In this document: positions 54,645-64,000 of the stretch, piece by piece
How the letters are laid out: every line of letters starts with the position of its first letter
How positions within the stretch are numbered: position 1 is the stretch's first letter
Assembly (NCBI GenBank): GCA_020438105.1
Contig: JAGQVE010000002.1
Coordinates: 62,001-126,000 of the forward strand
Source: Bacteroidales bacterium
GTDB taxonomy: Bacteria; Bacteroidota; Bacteroidia; Bacteroidales; JAADJA01
DNA: 64,000 nucleotides
Reading direction: 5' to 3'
The notes under the pieces: model-generated
Database searches by the model: none
What the model was told of the DNA's origin: nothing
Seen by the model: only the letters and a program-made list of their open reading frames with translations
Made by a program: the position numbers and the translations under genes

Positions 54645-55544
54645 ATGAAATCACAAAACAAAGCATACCTGTTTGCAATTGCAGCTATCCTCTGCTGGTC
54701 GACCATAGCATCGGCTTTTAAACTTACACTACAGCACCTCGATTATTTAAACACCTTGCTTTACAGCTCAGCCGTGGCTACGCTTGTTTTGTTTGTGTTG
54801 CTTTTACTACAGCGAAAAACCAGCCGGATAAAACAATTGTCAAAAAAGGACCTTATCCGGGCAACTGTTCGGGGTGCACTTAATCCGTTTTTATATTACA
54901 TGGTTTTGCTCAAAGCCTACGATTTGCTTAAAGCACAAGAGGCCGGGACCTTAAACTATATTTGGCCCATAACCCTGGTTTTATTATCCATTCCGCTTTT
55001 AAAACAAAAAATCGGATGGCTCAGCTTGCTGGCAATTTTTATATCATTTTCTGGCATCCTGGTTATTTCCACGGAGGGAAGGATAACCAGCCTTGAGTTT
55101 CGTGAACCTCTGGGCGTTTTGCTGGCCGTTGGCAGCAGCATTTTCTGGGCCCTTTACTGGATATTGAACCTGAAGGATAAAAAAGATGAGGTTCTTAAAT
55201 TATTTCTCAATTTCTTTTTTGGTACGTCCATGATTTTGGTGTGGATGCTCATCAGAGGGCAGATTATTTTACCAAGCCTGGCAGGTGTTTTCGGAACTCT
55301 ATACATCGGCATATTTGAAATGGGTCTTACTTTTTTCCTTTGGATGATGGGACTCAAATACTCTGAAAACACGGCAAGGGTCTCCAACCTGGTTTACCTC
55401 TCCCCTTTTATTTCCTTGCTGATCATTCATTTTGCTGTAAATGAAGCGATTTTACCGGCCACTATCGGGGGTTTGATTTTAATCGTATCGGGGATTTTGC
55501 TTCAGCACCTGAGCCGAAAAGCGAAGCATCCGATCAGGAAATAA
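54645..55544 (+). CDS. EamA/DMT-family transporter
   Basis: Protein of 299 aa with ten membrane helices in two EamA halves (AYLFAIAAILCWSTIASAFKLTL; GVLLAVGSSIFWALYWILNL). Drug/metabolite transporters of this type export amino acids, nucleotide derivatives or drugs; the substrate is unknown. Last gene of the co-directional run from 49703. Its final 11 nt overlap the stop end of the convergent kinase gene (55534-55544). Confidence 0.88.
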   Translation: MKSQNKAYLFAIAAILCWSTIASAFKLTLQHLDYLNTLLYSSAVATLVLFVLLLLQRKTSRIKQLSKKDLIRATVRGALNPFLYYMVLLKAYDLLKAQEAGTLNYIWPITLVLLSIPLLKQKIGWLSLLAIFISFSGILVISTEGRITSLEFREPLGVLLAVGSSIFWALYWILNLKDKKDEVLKLFLNFFFGTSMILVWMLIRGQIILPSLAGVFGTLYIGIFEMGLTFFLWMMGLKYSENTARVSNLVYLSPFISLLIIHFAVNEAILPATIGGLILIVSGILLQHLSRKAKHPIRK

Positions 55545-58440
55545 AGTCTTCAAGTATCTGGATAAGCTTAACAGGCCTGATGGGTTTGGAAATATACAAG
55601 TCGCAGCCTGCCTGAAGACTTTTGGCCTCATCCTCCGACATGGCATAGGCTGTAACCGAAATTACCGGGATGTTGGGGTTTATTGACTTAATAATACGGG
55701 TAGCATCGTAACCATTCATTTTTGGCATCCGGATATCCATTAAAACAACATCAACATTTCCGTTGGTTTTTATGTAATTTACCGCTTCCTCCCCGTTTTT
55801 CGTATGAATAATTTTAATCCTTGTTTTCAGCAAGGTAGCTTTGACCAATTCATAATTTGATGATTCATCCTCAGCCACCAAAATGGTTTTATCACTCCAA
55901 TCGATTTCAGGATCAGTTGATGTTATCTTATTGGTTTCCGACTGATCGTCCTTCACATATGGAAGTGTAAAATAAAATACCGATCCCGATCCGGGCACCG
56001 AATCCACCCAAATGGTTCCGCCCATAATTTCAATGAGTCGTTTTGAAATGGAAAGACCCAAGCCGGTGCCACCATAATTGCGTGTTTGGGAGTCGTCGAC
56101 CTGCCTGAATCTTTCGAAAATAATTTCCTGTTTATCTTTTGGAATGCCGATGCCGGTATCTTTCACAAAAAACTCCAGAGAAGGTTTATTATGGCTTTCT
56201 TTTATCGTGTACCCAAATTCAATGAATCCTGATTCGGTAAATTTAATGGCATTGCTCAACAAATTTGAGATCACCTGTTTATACCTGAGCGGGTCGGTAT
56301 GGCATTGAATCGTATCGCTGTTTTCAGGTAGTGATAATTTAAATTCAACATTTTTATCCCTGCTGGTTTCTTTAAAGCTGGCAAAGATCTCCTTCGAAAC
56401 CGTATTTAAATTAAAATAAGTGGAATTGAAGTTAATTTGTCCTGCTTCAATTTTTGAAATATCAATAATGTCTTCAATCAAATTTAAGAGAATATTGCTG
56501 CTTTGCAAAATATGGCCCAGGTACTCCTCCCTTTTTGCTACAGCCAACGACCGGTCGGAAAGCAGGTTTGAAAAGCCAACAATAGAATTCATAGGAGTAC
56601 GAATCTCATGCGACATATTGGCCAAAAAAGCAGTTTTGAGCTTATCCGACTCCTCGGCTTTTATTTTCGACTCCTGCAGACTTCCGATAAATGACAAACG
56701 CTCAGTAATATCAGTAATTACCACAATGTACAAATCGGGCTTGTCGGATTCATAAGAAATCTGCCGGCCTGTGATCTCCGCGGTGAAGCTGTCATTGGGA
56801 TTTGTTCCGATCCTGTATTGTACCTTATTCAAATTACCCGACCTGATTTTGTGGAGCAGATCTTTGTGCGATTTAACATCCTTATCATCCACAAACAATG
56901 AGTTCAACCGGTGGTTCTGCAAATCGCCTTTTTCGCTGATGTGAAATAATTTCAGGCTCGTTTCATTACAATCGCGGATTTTCAGATCATCATCAATGAC
57001 GAGTATCCCATATGGTGAAATATCAAATATACTGCGAAGTTTCCCTTCATTTTCAGTAAGCGCCTGATTGATTTTACTAATGATCCCCTGCGATCGTAAT
57101 ATTTCATCATTTTGTTCCTGCAACAATTCGTTGGCCAGGGTTTTTTGCCTTAACAACCTGAAAATGATCGCAACAAAAATCAGGGCAATTATCAATCCTG
57201 CTATTACACTATAGATGGCCAGGTTTCGCTGTTGAATCTGGGCTTCTTTAGTGGAGAGTTCAAGCTGGGTACGCTCAATTTCTTCTTGTTTTTTTTCAAT
57301 TTCATATTTGATCATCATCTCCTCAATCATGCTGCTGTGCATCATCGATTGGAGTGAGTCATCGTATTGGTTGAAAAGGATATAACTGTCAAGGGCATTT
57401 TTATACCAGCCCATTTTTTCGTAGACTACTGAAAAGTTCTGATAAATATCCCGGATGGTTTTCACCTGGTTATTTTCACGGGCAAATCGTATGGCTTTAT
57501 TAAGGTAGGTGAGCGCTTTATTATAATTTTCCAGAACAATGTAAACCTGCGCAATATTATTAAACGTGTTGCTGTTGCTGATCCCCAGCTTTTCATATAG
57601 CTCAACCGCTTTGTTATAATAATTGAGCGCCTCTGAATAGTTTCCAAGCAGGAAATTGCTTTTGCCGAGATTATGATAACTATCGGCCATTCCTTTGTGA
57701 TTATTAACACTTAAGCCAACCTCAAGCGATTCGTTAAAATAATTGATCGCTTTTTCCTGATCGCCCGCTTCCTGCCCGATCATGCCCAGGTTATTTAAAA
57801 TACTCGCTACATTCGATCTTTGATTTAACATGCGCGATAATTCAAGGGCTTTCTGAAAATAATCATAGGATTTAGAATATTCGCCCAACTCAAGGTAGAT
57901 GCTTCCGATGTTGTTGTATGAATTAGAAATCCCGGCTGAATCATTTAATTTGATTTTAAGATCAAGGCTTTTTAAATGAAAATCAATGGATTTCTGATAA
58001 TCGCCCAGGTTGTGATAAATTATTCCAAGGTTATTCCAAACCTTGGCCTGCCCCATCGAATCGCCCGCCAACTTATACTCCAAAACACTCGAATCATAAA
58101 AGCTGATTACATTGTTTAAGTCGCCTTTGTACATTGAAATATTACCAAGTAACTTGTAAGATTCTGCCGTTTTTAGGGGATCGTTTAAATCCTTTGCGGT
58201 TTTGAGTGCCATCATGGCGTACTCATGCGATGAATCCAGTGAAAATGACAAATAAATGCGCGACAGGTTTTGCAGGATTTCATATTTCTGCTCAGGCGGT
58301 GAGTTAGGCAGGGCCTTCAGAAGGCTATCAATCTCATCTTGCTTATCTTCAATGCCCGGATTGCGGGCAAATGTTCCCAATGCCATACAAGTAAATAGCA
58401 ATAGAAATAAAACATATTTGATATTAATAACCTTTTTCAA
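55534..58440 (-). CDS. TPR-containing membrane hybrid histidine kinase
   Basis: Protein of 968 aa. Signal peptide or helix at about 8-25, then eight to nine TPR units in the periplasm (about 50-360; e.g. AKVWNNLGIIYHNLGDYQKSI), a coiled-coil (about 372-405), one membrane helix (409-430), PAS (about 465-583), HisKA with His611 in FLANMSHEIRTPMNS, HATPase (VKDTGIGIPKDK, GGTGLGLSISKRL) and a C-terminal receiver with Asp902 in VVLMDIRMPKMNG. It senses by its periplasmic TPR part; the ligand is unknown. No Hpt or output gene is nearby. It is 2 nt downstream of the other hybrid kinase and probably cotranscribed. Confidence 0.93.
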   Translation of the reverse strand: MKKVINIKYVLFLLLFTCMALGTFARNPGIEDKQDEIDSLLKALPNSPPEQKYEILQNLSRIYLSFSLDSSHEYAMMALKTAKDLNDPLKTAESYKLLGNISMYKGDLNNVISFYDSSVLEYKLAGDSMGQAKVWNNLGIIYHNLGDYQKSIDFHLKSLDLKIKLNDSAGISNSYNNIGSIYLELGEYSKSYDYFQKALELSRMLNQRSNVASILNNLGMIGQEAGDQEKAINYFNESLEVGLSVNNHKGMADSYHNLGKSNFLLGNYSEALNYYNKAVELYEKLGISNSNTFNNIAQVYIVLENYNKALTYLNKAIRFARENNQVKTIRDIYQNFSVVYEKMGWYKNALDSYILFNQYDDSLQSMMHSSMIEEMMIKYEIEKKQEEIERTQLELSTKEAQIQQRNLAIYSVIAGLIIALIFVAIIFRLLRQKTLANELLQEQNDEILRSQGIISKINQALTENEGKLRSIFDISPYGILVIDDDLKIRDCNETSLKLFHISEKGDLQNHRLNSLFVDDKDVKSHKDLLHKIRSGNLNKVQYRIGTNPNDSFTAEITGRQISYESDKPDLYIVVITDITERLSFIGSLQESKIKAEESDKLKTAFLANMSHEIRTPMNSIVGFSNLLSDRSLAVAKREEYLGHILQSSNILLNLIEDIIDISKIEAGQINFNSTYFNLNTVSKEIFASFKETSRDKNVEFKLSLPENSDTIQCHTDPLRYKQVISNLLSNAIKFTESGFIEFGYTIKESHNKPSLEFFVKDTGIGIPKDKQEIIFERFRQVDDSQTRNYGGTGLGLSISKRLIEIMGGTIWVDSVPGSGSVFYFTLPYVKDDQSETNKITSTDPEIDWSDKTILVAEDESSNYELVKATLLKTRIKIIHTKNGEEAVNYIKTNGNVDVVLMDIRMPKMNGYDATRIIKSINPNIPVISVTAYAMSEDEAKSLQAGCDLYISKPIRPVKLIQILEDFIS

Positions 58441-58442
58441 AT

Positions 58443-61400
58443 CTATTTTTTTATCTGGATATCCTGAACGAATACTTCTAGTTTATTTAATAGTTCACTA
58501 GGTTTAAACGGTTTAGAAATGTGGGCATTGCATCCGGCATCAATACTTCTCTGAATATCATCCGACATGGCATAAGCAGTTAATGAAATAATTGGCAGAT
58601 CAGGGTAAATAAGCCGGATTCGACGGGTAGCCTCATGACCATTCATCACCGGCATACGGATATCCATAAGTATCAAATCCACCGGTTTTCCCGCCTGAAT
58701 AATTTCAACCGCTTCCAAACCATTGTATGCTCTCACAATGTTCGCTTTTGTTTTATTTAATGTGGCACTGATCAGCTCAAAATTTGAAGCTTCATCTTCA
58801 GCCACCAGAATCGACATATTTGACCAATCGTGTGTATCGTATTGTTTGAATAAAGGTTTCGTTGGTTCACTAACATTTGTGGATTGGTAAGGCAGTGAAA
58901 AATAAAAAGTACTGCCTTCATGCAGCACCGACTCCACCCACATACTTCCGCCCATGATCTCCACCAGACGCCTCGAAATGGTGAGTCCAAGCCCTGTTCC
59001 GCCATACTCTTTGGTACTGGATTCTTCGGCCTGCCTGAACCTTTCGAAAATAAGCGACAATTTATCGTCCTTCAAACCGATACCTGTATCTTTCACATAA
59101 AAAATAATTTTTCCTTGTTCGGCCTCGATATTATAACCAATTTCCACATAACCTTTTTCGGTAAATTTAATGGCATTGCCCACCAGGTTTTTCATCACCT
59201 GCTTAAACCGTAATGGATCGGTGGTAATAGCAAATCCAGGGTCATCCACCTCACAATTTAGTTTTACCTTAAGTTGCTTATGCGACTGTTTGCTCAGCAA
59301 TTCAATGGCTTTGTTTTCCAGTTCTTTCAAAACCACATTCACTTCACACACCCCCTGAACAATCCGGATCTGACCGGCTTCAATTTTTGCCACATCAATG
59401 ATATCTTCGATAAGGGAAAGCAGTACACGGCTGTTTTCACCGATCAGTTTTACAAATTCAGCCCGGTTTTGTGAGGTCAAATCAGGGTCGTTCAGCAATT
59501 CTGAAAAACCAATGATCGCATTCATCGGGGTTCTGATCTCATGCGACATGTTGGCCAGGAAAGCCGTTTTTAAACGGTCCACTTCTTCCGCTTTGTTTTT
59601 GGCTTGCGTTAATTCGCTTTCAAAAGCGATTCTTTCGGTAATATCAATGGAAACACTCAATACCGCGATACCCTGATCATAACCCGAACGCATCGGTATT
59701 TTAACGGTTTGTAAAATCCGCGTTTCACCATGATAATTGGTAAAATATTCCTCCTGAATGGATTTTAACCTTCCGGATTGGATAACTTCGAGGTCATCAT
59801 CAATATATTTATCACTCTCAGCAATGGATTTGTGCAAATCAGATTGCAGGTGACCTTCCACTTCATCCACCCTTTTACCATACGCAGAAGCAAAAGCCTT
59901 ATTGGCGAGTAATAATCGTAAATCTTTGTCTTTCGCAAAAATCATTACCGGAACATTATCGATAATTTGCCGGAGAGTGAATTCACTTTCACGCAACGCA
60001 TCGTCTGCTTTTTTCTGGTTGATGGAAATACTGATTTGAATCGAAACAAAATTGAGCAATTCCAAATCACGTTCATTAAAGGCGTTTTCATCGCGGTAAT
60101 TTTGGATTACAATGGCCCCGATAGTATCTTCCTTTACGATAAGCGGGATTCCGAGCCAAACCTTGGCCATGCTGCCCAGCAATTCAATCTCGTCTTTTTT
60201 GGCAAGCGCTAAAATATCCTGTTCACGCAGCAGCAACGGAACATTTTTGCGAATGAGGTAATAGGTTAATGATTTTCCGGCAGGTATCCTTTTAAAACGG
60301 TCGCGTTCATCCACAAAATAAGGCAGGGAAATTTCCCTGGTATTTTTGTCGTACAAAGCGATATACATATTTGTGGTATCAATCACTTCGTTTAATTCCA
60401 AACGGATAACGGTAATCAGCTCGCTAAGATCCTTGGTAGTTGATACAGCATTTCCAATCCGGTAAACAATATTTTTAATTTTTTCTTCCTTCTCGCGCTC
60501 CGCTTCCATGCGTTTGGCAAATGTTACATTTCGGGCACTTCCCACCGTACCGATCATTCGCCCGGTATCATCAAGCAGGGGTGACTTATGTACATCGAGG
60601 TATAAAAACTCGCCTTTCACATTCCCGTATTCATCAAACTGTTGCGGTTGGCGGGTTGCCATTACAATATCGTCAGTATCATCATTTTGATCTCCAAAGG
60701 TGTACCAATCGCTTTTATTGGGATATTTTTCCCGTTCCCTCTCTGCAAAATACTGATCCTTTTTACCAACCGGGTCCTCGGTATCGCCCGAAAGCAGCAA
60801 TGTTTCACAAAGCGCCTTGTTGGCAAATATGTATCTTTTGTTTAAGTCTTTTGCCCAGATCATGTCCTGGGTATTGTCGGCCATCAACCTGAAAAACGAA
60901 TACAGACTCTTGTATTTTTCTTCACTGATCTTAATTTCTTCCAGCACCATCTTACGATCTGTAATATCGTTCCCAACTCCCAACACCACAGCTTCACCTT
61001 TGATGATCAACCTGTTAGCAAAAATCTCCAGCCAGCGTTCTTCCCCTCGTTTTGTTATGATCTTAAACTCATAACTTTTCGGGGCTTTTTTACCCAACAC
61101 CCTGTTGAGTCCGCGCTCCTTCACTATTTCCTGATAATCCTGATGGGCAAGCTGGTAAAACTTCATTTTCAGAAGCTCCTGTTCCGAATAACCGGTAATT
61201 TCTGAAACAGCTGGATTTACGAAAGTAAACAACCCTTCTGAATTGAATATGTAAAGGGTGCTTTTTAAATTTTGAGAAATGGTTTTGATAATTCCGTCAT
61301 TATCCTGAAGCTGAGCAATAACTTCCTTGCGCGTGGAAATATCATAAATATATCCATCAAATATTTTTTCAACACCATCAAAAGCTGTAAAACTCAGGTT

Positions 61401-62132
61401 CACAACACACCAATTATTACCTCCCCCATTTTTTAGCGTAATTTCCATGTTACTCACTTCACCAGCTGTTTCCATCATTTTTTTGAATTGTTTTAGCTGG
61501 TTAGCTTCAGCAAACATTTCAAAAAAGTTAAACCCGGTAATATCTTTTTCCTGGTCAAGTTTTAGCACTTTAAAGGTCCACGGATTTGCAAAAACAAATT
61601 GCCCTCCTGTACTGATACGGAATAATCCGATGGGAATATGCTCACGCAATTGCCTGAGGTTTTCGTGGCTGTTAATGAGGTCAAAAAGTGAGTATTCGTT
61701 TTCGGGGTACCATATGTGGTTTACCATCACATTTCCCGGACCGGTCTGTATCACATTGTAACATCCGGTGCCCAGATGGGTTTTCTCATCGCTGCTATAA
61801 ATACATTCGGAACGAGAGCCTATGAAGTTTTTTTGATGCGTAATAAGGCTGGCTATTGGGGAAGGAAATAATTTATCGAGGGGCAACGATTTTATCTCAT
61901 CCGAAACTTCTGACTCCTCATTATTATGAATGATCCTTTTTACCTGGTATTGTTGCTTACTACCAGTAGCCTCCAAAAAATAATAACTTGATTTGAGTGA
62001 GCTTATCAAATCCTCTACTTTCTTTACCTGTGCCGTTTTATCACCTTTTAGGGTGGGTCCGTTGTCCGGATTTTTAGCCTGGTTAGTTAAGGTTTCACTA
62101 TTTTCAGAATGATGCCGGTATATATCCCCCAT
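58443..62132 (-). CDS. Cytoplasmic multi-PAS/GAF hybrid histidine kinase
   Basis: Protein of 1229 aa without membrane helices. After a roughly 150-residue N-terminal region of unclear type come PAS domains at about 160-270, 283-395, 408-540 and 712-832, with a GAF domain at about 550-705 between the third and fourth (MYIALYDKNTREISLPYF). HisKA with His864 in FLANMSHEIRTPMNA, HATPase (GGTGLGLTISRRL) and a receiver with Asp1157 in LILMDIRMPVMNG follow. It is likely a sensor of internal redox or small molecules, but no cofactor residue can be named. It precedes the TPR kinase by 2 nt. Confidence 0.93.
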   Translation of the reverse strand: MGDIYRHHSENSETLTNQAKNPDNGPTLKGDKTAQVKKVEDLISSLKSSYYFLEATGSKQQYQVKRIIHNNEESEVSDEIKSLPLDKLFPSPIASLITHQKNFIGSRSECIYSSDEKTHLGTGCYNVIQTGPGNVMVNHIWYPENEYSLFDLINSHENLRQLREHIPIGLFRISTGGQFVFANPWTFKVLKLDQEKDITGFNFFEMFAEANQLKQFKKMMETAGEVSNMEITLKNGGGNNWCVVNLSFTAFDGVEKIFDGYIYDISTRKEVIAQLQDNDGIIKTISQNLKSTLYIFNSEGLFTFVNPAVSEITGYSEQELLKMKFYQLAHQDYQEIVKERGLNRVLGKKAPKSYEFKIITKRGEERWLEIFANRLIIKGEAVVLGVGNDITDRKMVLEEIKISEEKYKSLYSFFRLMADNTQDMIWAKDLNKRYIFANKALCETLLLSGDTEDPVGKKDQYFAEREREKYPNKSDWYTFGDQNDDTDDIVMATRQPQQFDEYGNVKGEFLYLDVHKSPLLDDTGRMIGTVGSARNVTFAKRMEAEREKEEKIKNIVYRIGNAVSTTKDLSELITVIRLELNEVIDTTNMYIALYDKNTREISLPYFVDERDRFKRIPAGKSLTYYLIRKNVPLLLREQDILALAKKDEIELLGSMAKVWLGIPLIVKEDTIGAIVIQNYRDENAFNERDLELLNFVSIQISISINQKKADDALRESEFTLRQIIDNVPVMIFAKDKDLRLLLANKAFASAYGKRVDEVEGHLQSDLHKSIAESDKYIDDDLEVIQSGRLKSIQEEYFTNYHGETRILQTVKIPMRSGYDQGIAVLSVSIDITERIAFESELTQAKNKAEEVDRLKTAFLANMSHEIRTPMNAIIGFSELLNDPDLTSQNRAEFVKLIGENSRVLLSLIEDIIDVAKIEAGQIRIVQGVCEVNVVLKELENKAIELLSKQSHKQLKVKLNCEVDDPGFAITTDPLRFKQVMKNLVGNAIKFTEKGYVEIGYNIEAEQGKIIFYVKDTGIGLKDDKLSLIFERFRQAEESSTKEYGGTGLGLTISRRLVEIMGGSMWVESVLHEGSTFYFSLPYQSTNVSEPTKPLFKQYDTHDWSNMSILVAEDEASNFELISATLNKTKANIVRAYNGLEAVEIIQAGKPVDLILMDIRMPVMNGHEATRRIRLIYPDLPIISLTAYAMSDDIQRSIDAGCNAHISKPFKPSELLNKLEVFVQDIQIKK

Positions 62133-62261
62133 ATAAAAAACGATGTTTATACTAATAACAAATTTAGGAATATTTATTAGAATACTTTAGTCAGGGCTTG
62201 GATACGAAAATAAAAAACATAAGTTTTAACATTGACTAATGTTTGTCTAGCCCAAAATCAC

Positions 62262-62269
62262 TATTTTTG
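62262..62269 (+). promoter_or_regulatory. -7 element upstream of the inositol monophosphatase
   Basis: TATTTTTG lies 18 nt before the ATG at 62288, with TTTG at 62242-62245 (spacer 16 nt) as the likely -33 element. This is the best-formed promoter I can see in the window. Confidence 0.55.
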
Positions 62270-62287
62270 ACCTAAATTGATAGCAGG

Positions 62288-63082
62288 ATGTATTTGGAAT
62301 TAATCACCAAGCAAGTTGCAAATTTGAGCAGGGCCATTGGCGCTTATATCAAGGCTGAAAGTAAAAACATTCACAATAAGCGGATTGAAGATAAGGGCGT
62401 AAATGATTTTGTGACCGAAGTGGATAAAAATTCGGAGAAAAAACTTGTTGCCGAACTGCAAAAGATTTTGCCCGAAGCAGGGATAATAGCTGAAGAAGGA
62501 AGCGATTATGAAAGAAAAGACAATTACAACTGGATCATTGACCCGCTGGACGGCACCACCAATTTTATACACGGAGCCCAACCCTATTCCATCAGCATTG
62601 GACTAATGGAAAAAAGCAGGATCGTTTCGGGGGTAGTTTATGAAATAAATTTAAACGAATGTTTTTACGCCTGGCAAAAAGGCGGCGCTTACCTGAACGG
62701 CCATAAAATAAGCACCTCGCAGGCTCCAATGGTAAAAGACGCACTGGTTGCTACGGGATTTCCCTATTCCAACTTCAGCAGGCTGGATAATTACCTGGAC
62801 GCTTTTGTTTACTTCATGAAAAACTCGCATGGATTGCGCCGGCTGGGCTCTGCGGCAGTTGATCTTGCCTATGTTGCCTGTGGCAGGTATGATGCCTTTT
62901 TTGAATACGGACTCAAACCCTGGGATGTAGCCGCAGGTTCCATCATTGTTCAGGAAGCAGGTGGAATAGTGGCTGATTTTTCGGGGGCGGACAATTTTGT
63001 ATTTGGAGGTGAGTTAGCAGCCGGAAATGGCTTGCTGGCTGATGAGTTTATTCGGATTCTGTCAGATAAATTTAATTCATGA
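62288..63082 (+). CDS. Inositol-1-monophosphatase family phosphatase
   Basis: Protein of 264 aa of the SuhB/IMPase family, a Mg2+-dependent, Li+-sensitive sugar phosphatase. Signatures are IIAEEGSDYE (metal-binding Glu), WIIDPLDGTTNFIHG (motif with the two Asp metal ligands) and KPWDVAAGSIIVQEAGG (third Asp). In bacteria it hydrolyses inositol-1-phosphate or related sugar phosphates, and SuhB can also act in transcription antitermination. The next gene (DUF2061) begins 17 nt later. Confidence 0.93.
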   Translation: MYLELITKQVANLSRAIGAYIKAESKNIHNKRIEDKGVNDFVTEVDKNSEKKLVAELQKILPEAGIIAEEGSDYERKDNYNWIIDPLDGTTNFIHGAQPYSISIGLMEKSRIVSGVVYEINLNECFYAWQKGGAYLNGHKISTSQAPMVKDALVATGFPYSNFSRLDNYLDAFVYFMKNSHGLRRLGSAAVDLAYVACGRYDAFFEYGLKPWDVAAGSIIVQEAGGIVADFSGADNFVFGGELAAGNGLLADEFIRILSDKFNS

Positions 63083-63099
63083 TCAAAGTGATATGATTT

Positions 63100-63495
63100 A
63101 TGGCAAGGAAAAAGAATTCTTATAATATTCAGCCCGATGCAGAAACAAGGGTGGTAAAGGATACACCCAGCCGAAGTATTGCCAAGGCCATCACCTGGCG
63201 GATCATTGCTTCTGCTACCACTTTTATTGCCGTTTTTATAGCATTGTCATTTAAAGCCTTAAAAGATCCCGAAGGCCAGCATGAAGATTTGATTAAAAAT
63301 GCCTGGACCGCGCTTTACATCACCCCTTTTGAGGCTGTTGCCAAACTCCTTTTATATTATTTTCACGAACGGGCCTGGACCAATATAACCTGGGGTAAAT
63401 ACATGCAACGTAAATACTGGAAAGGCAGAGCCTGGCGCAAAATGTACCGGCAAATGCATTCCGATGGACGGCAAAATCAAAATAACCAGAAATGA
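63100..63495 (+). CDS. DUF2061 membrane protein
   Basis: Protein of 131 aa. The DUF2061 core is clear: SRSIAKAITWRIIASATTFIAVFIALSF, then A..IT..EAVAKLLLYYFHERAW. Two membrane helices are predicted. Members are small membrane proteins of unknown function, often beside sulfate-assimilation genes in other genomes; here the neighbours give no such clue. Its stop codon (TGA) overlaps the ATG of the next gene, so it is coupled to the membrane protease. Confidence 0.85.
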   Translation: MARKKNSYNIQPDAETRVVKDTPSRSIAKAITWRIIASATTFIAVFIALSFKALKDPEGQHEDLIKNAWTALYITPFEAVAKLLLYYFHERAWTNITWGKYMQRKYWKGRAWRKMYRQMHSDGRQNQNNQK

Positions 63496-64000
63496 TATTA
63501 AAGCTTAAACCGATCCTTTTTTTCATCAGTGTATTCTTACCAATGCTAAGCATTTTGGCAAACGACAGCACCTTTGTTGTTTATAAGTTCAACATCAAGG
63601 AAGAGATTGCAGCGCCTGTTCAACGTAAAACGCATGAGGCGTTTGAGGAAGCCCGCAAAATGCATGCTGATCTTATCCTCATTCACATGAACACTTACGG
63701 CGGGAGGCTCGATGCAGCCGACAGCATTCGTACGATGATACTTCGGTCAAAAATTCCGGTTTATGTTTTTATTGATAACAATGCGGCATCGGCCGGCGCA
63801 TTGATCTCCATTGCCTGCGATAGTATTTACATGACCACTGCCGCCAACATTGGCGCTGCCACCGTGGTGGATCAGTCGGGCAAACCGGTACCCGACAAAT
63901 ATCAGTCGTACATGCGGTCGATGATGCGTTCAACGGCTGAGTCAAAGGGTCGAGATCCGGATATTGCACAGGCGATGGTGGATCCCAGGATTTACATCGA
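63492..64000 (+). CDS. NfeD/ClpP-class membrane serine protease, N-terminal part
   Basis: Incomplete at the right edge; 169 codons are visible, starting ATG 63492 in an ATGA overlap with DUF2061. A signal peptide (ILFFISVFLPMLSILA) is followed by a ClpP-like domain: KMHADLILIHMNTYGGRLDAAD, then the nucleophile Ser in NNAASAGALISIACD (SAGA), and AANIGAATVVDQSG. This is the N-terminal protease part of NfeD-type proteins, which normally continue with membrane helices and an OB-fold. They pair with stomatin-like proteins in membrane quality control. The downstream partner is outside the window. Confidence 0.85.
   Translation, partial: MILKLKPILFFISVFLPMLSILANDSTFVVYKFNIKEEIAAPVQRKTHEAFEEARKMHADLILIHMNTYGGRLDAADSIRTMILRSKIPVYVFIDNNAASAGALISIACDSIYMTTAANIGAATVVDQSGKPVPDKYQSYMRSMMRSTAESKGRDPDIAQAMVDPRIYI

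Overview
The window reads as a chromosomal segment of a Bacteroidota bacterium, most likely an uncultured Bacteroidales or Marinilabiliales-type lineage. The reasons are the many lipoproteins with an SxC or VSC lipobox, a TonB-dependent receptor with an N-terminal carboxypeptidase-regulatory-like domain, DUF4294 and DUF6580 proteins, PAS-rich and TPR-bearing hybrid histidine kinases, and short A/T-rich leaders preceded by the Bacteroidota -7 element TAnnTTTG (often TATTTTTG). Coding density is high. There is no rRNA operon, CRISPR array, transposase or integrase. I see one tRNA gene, tRNA-Leu(UAG).

Layout. 1-4.5 kb: the start of a PAS protein cut by the window edge, delta-1-pyrroline-5-carboxylate dehydrogenase, a NylB-like serine hydrolase, a hotdog thioesterase and a YwqK-type repeat protein. 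4.5-8.3 kb: tRNA-Leu with a duplicated 3' end, then the protein-quality cluster tig-clpP-clpX. 8.4-13.1 kb: DUF4294, then a minus-strand run of sugar-nucleotide/exopolysaccharide-type genes (Gfo/Idh oxidoreductase, lipoprotein, polyprenyl glycosylphosphotransferase, secreted protein). 13.2-22.6 kb: pcm, two paralogous lipoproteins, a TonB-dependent receptor, an atypical thioredoxin-like protein, an NlpC/P60 hydrolase, a large lipoprotein and a tiny secreted protein with a sorting-signal-like tail. 22.8-30.7 kb: SGLT-type symporter, UvrD/PcrA helicase and a selenium module consisting of selU followed by a NifS-SelD fusion.

30.8-39.4 kb: an M1 metallopeptidase and an S8 subtilase that share a C-terminal module of about 215 residues ending in dockerin-like calcium loops. 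Between them lie a cluster of small intergenic hairpins, ligA, a phosphopantetheinyl transferase and a patatin-like phospholipase. 39.4-47.2 kb: MATE transporter, DUF6580, an unusual GNAT-membrane fusion, small membrane and lipoproteins, a beta-barrel protein, a pentapeptide-repeat protein, DUF192 and VOC proteins. 47.2-55.5 kb: carbamate kinase, ornithine carbamoyltransferase and a GroES-like protein on the minus strand, diverging from a co-directional run of DASS and SSS sodium symporters, an Omp85-like barrel, a SanA/DUF218 protein and an EamA transporter. 55.5-64 kb: two back-to-back hybrid histidine kinases, then inositol monophosphatase, DUF2061 and the start of an NfeD-type membrane serine protease that runs off the end.

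Functionally the segment mixes housekeeping (tig-clpPX, ligA, pcrA, tRNA) with outer-surface and secretion functions, amino-acid catabolism (proline through PruA; citrulline/carbamoyl phosphate through ArgF and ArcC) and several sodium-coupled importers. The points most worth following are the shared protease tail, the NifS-SelD fusion beside selU, the intergenic hairpin cluster, and the GNAT fusion to a polytopic membrane domain.
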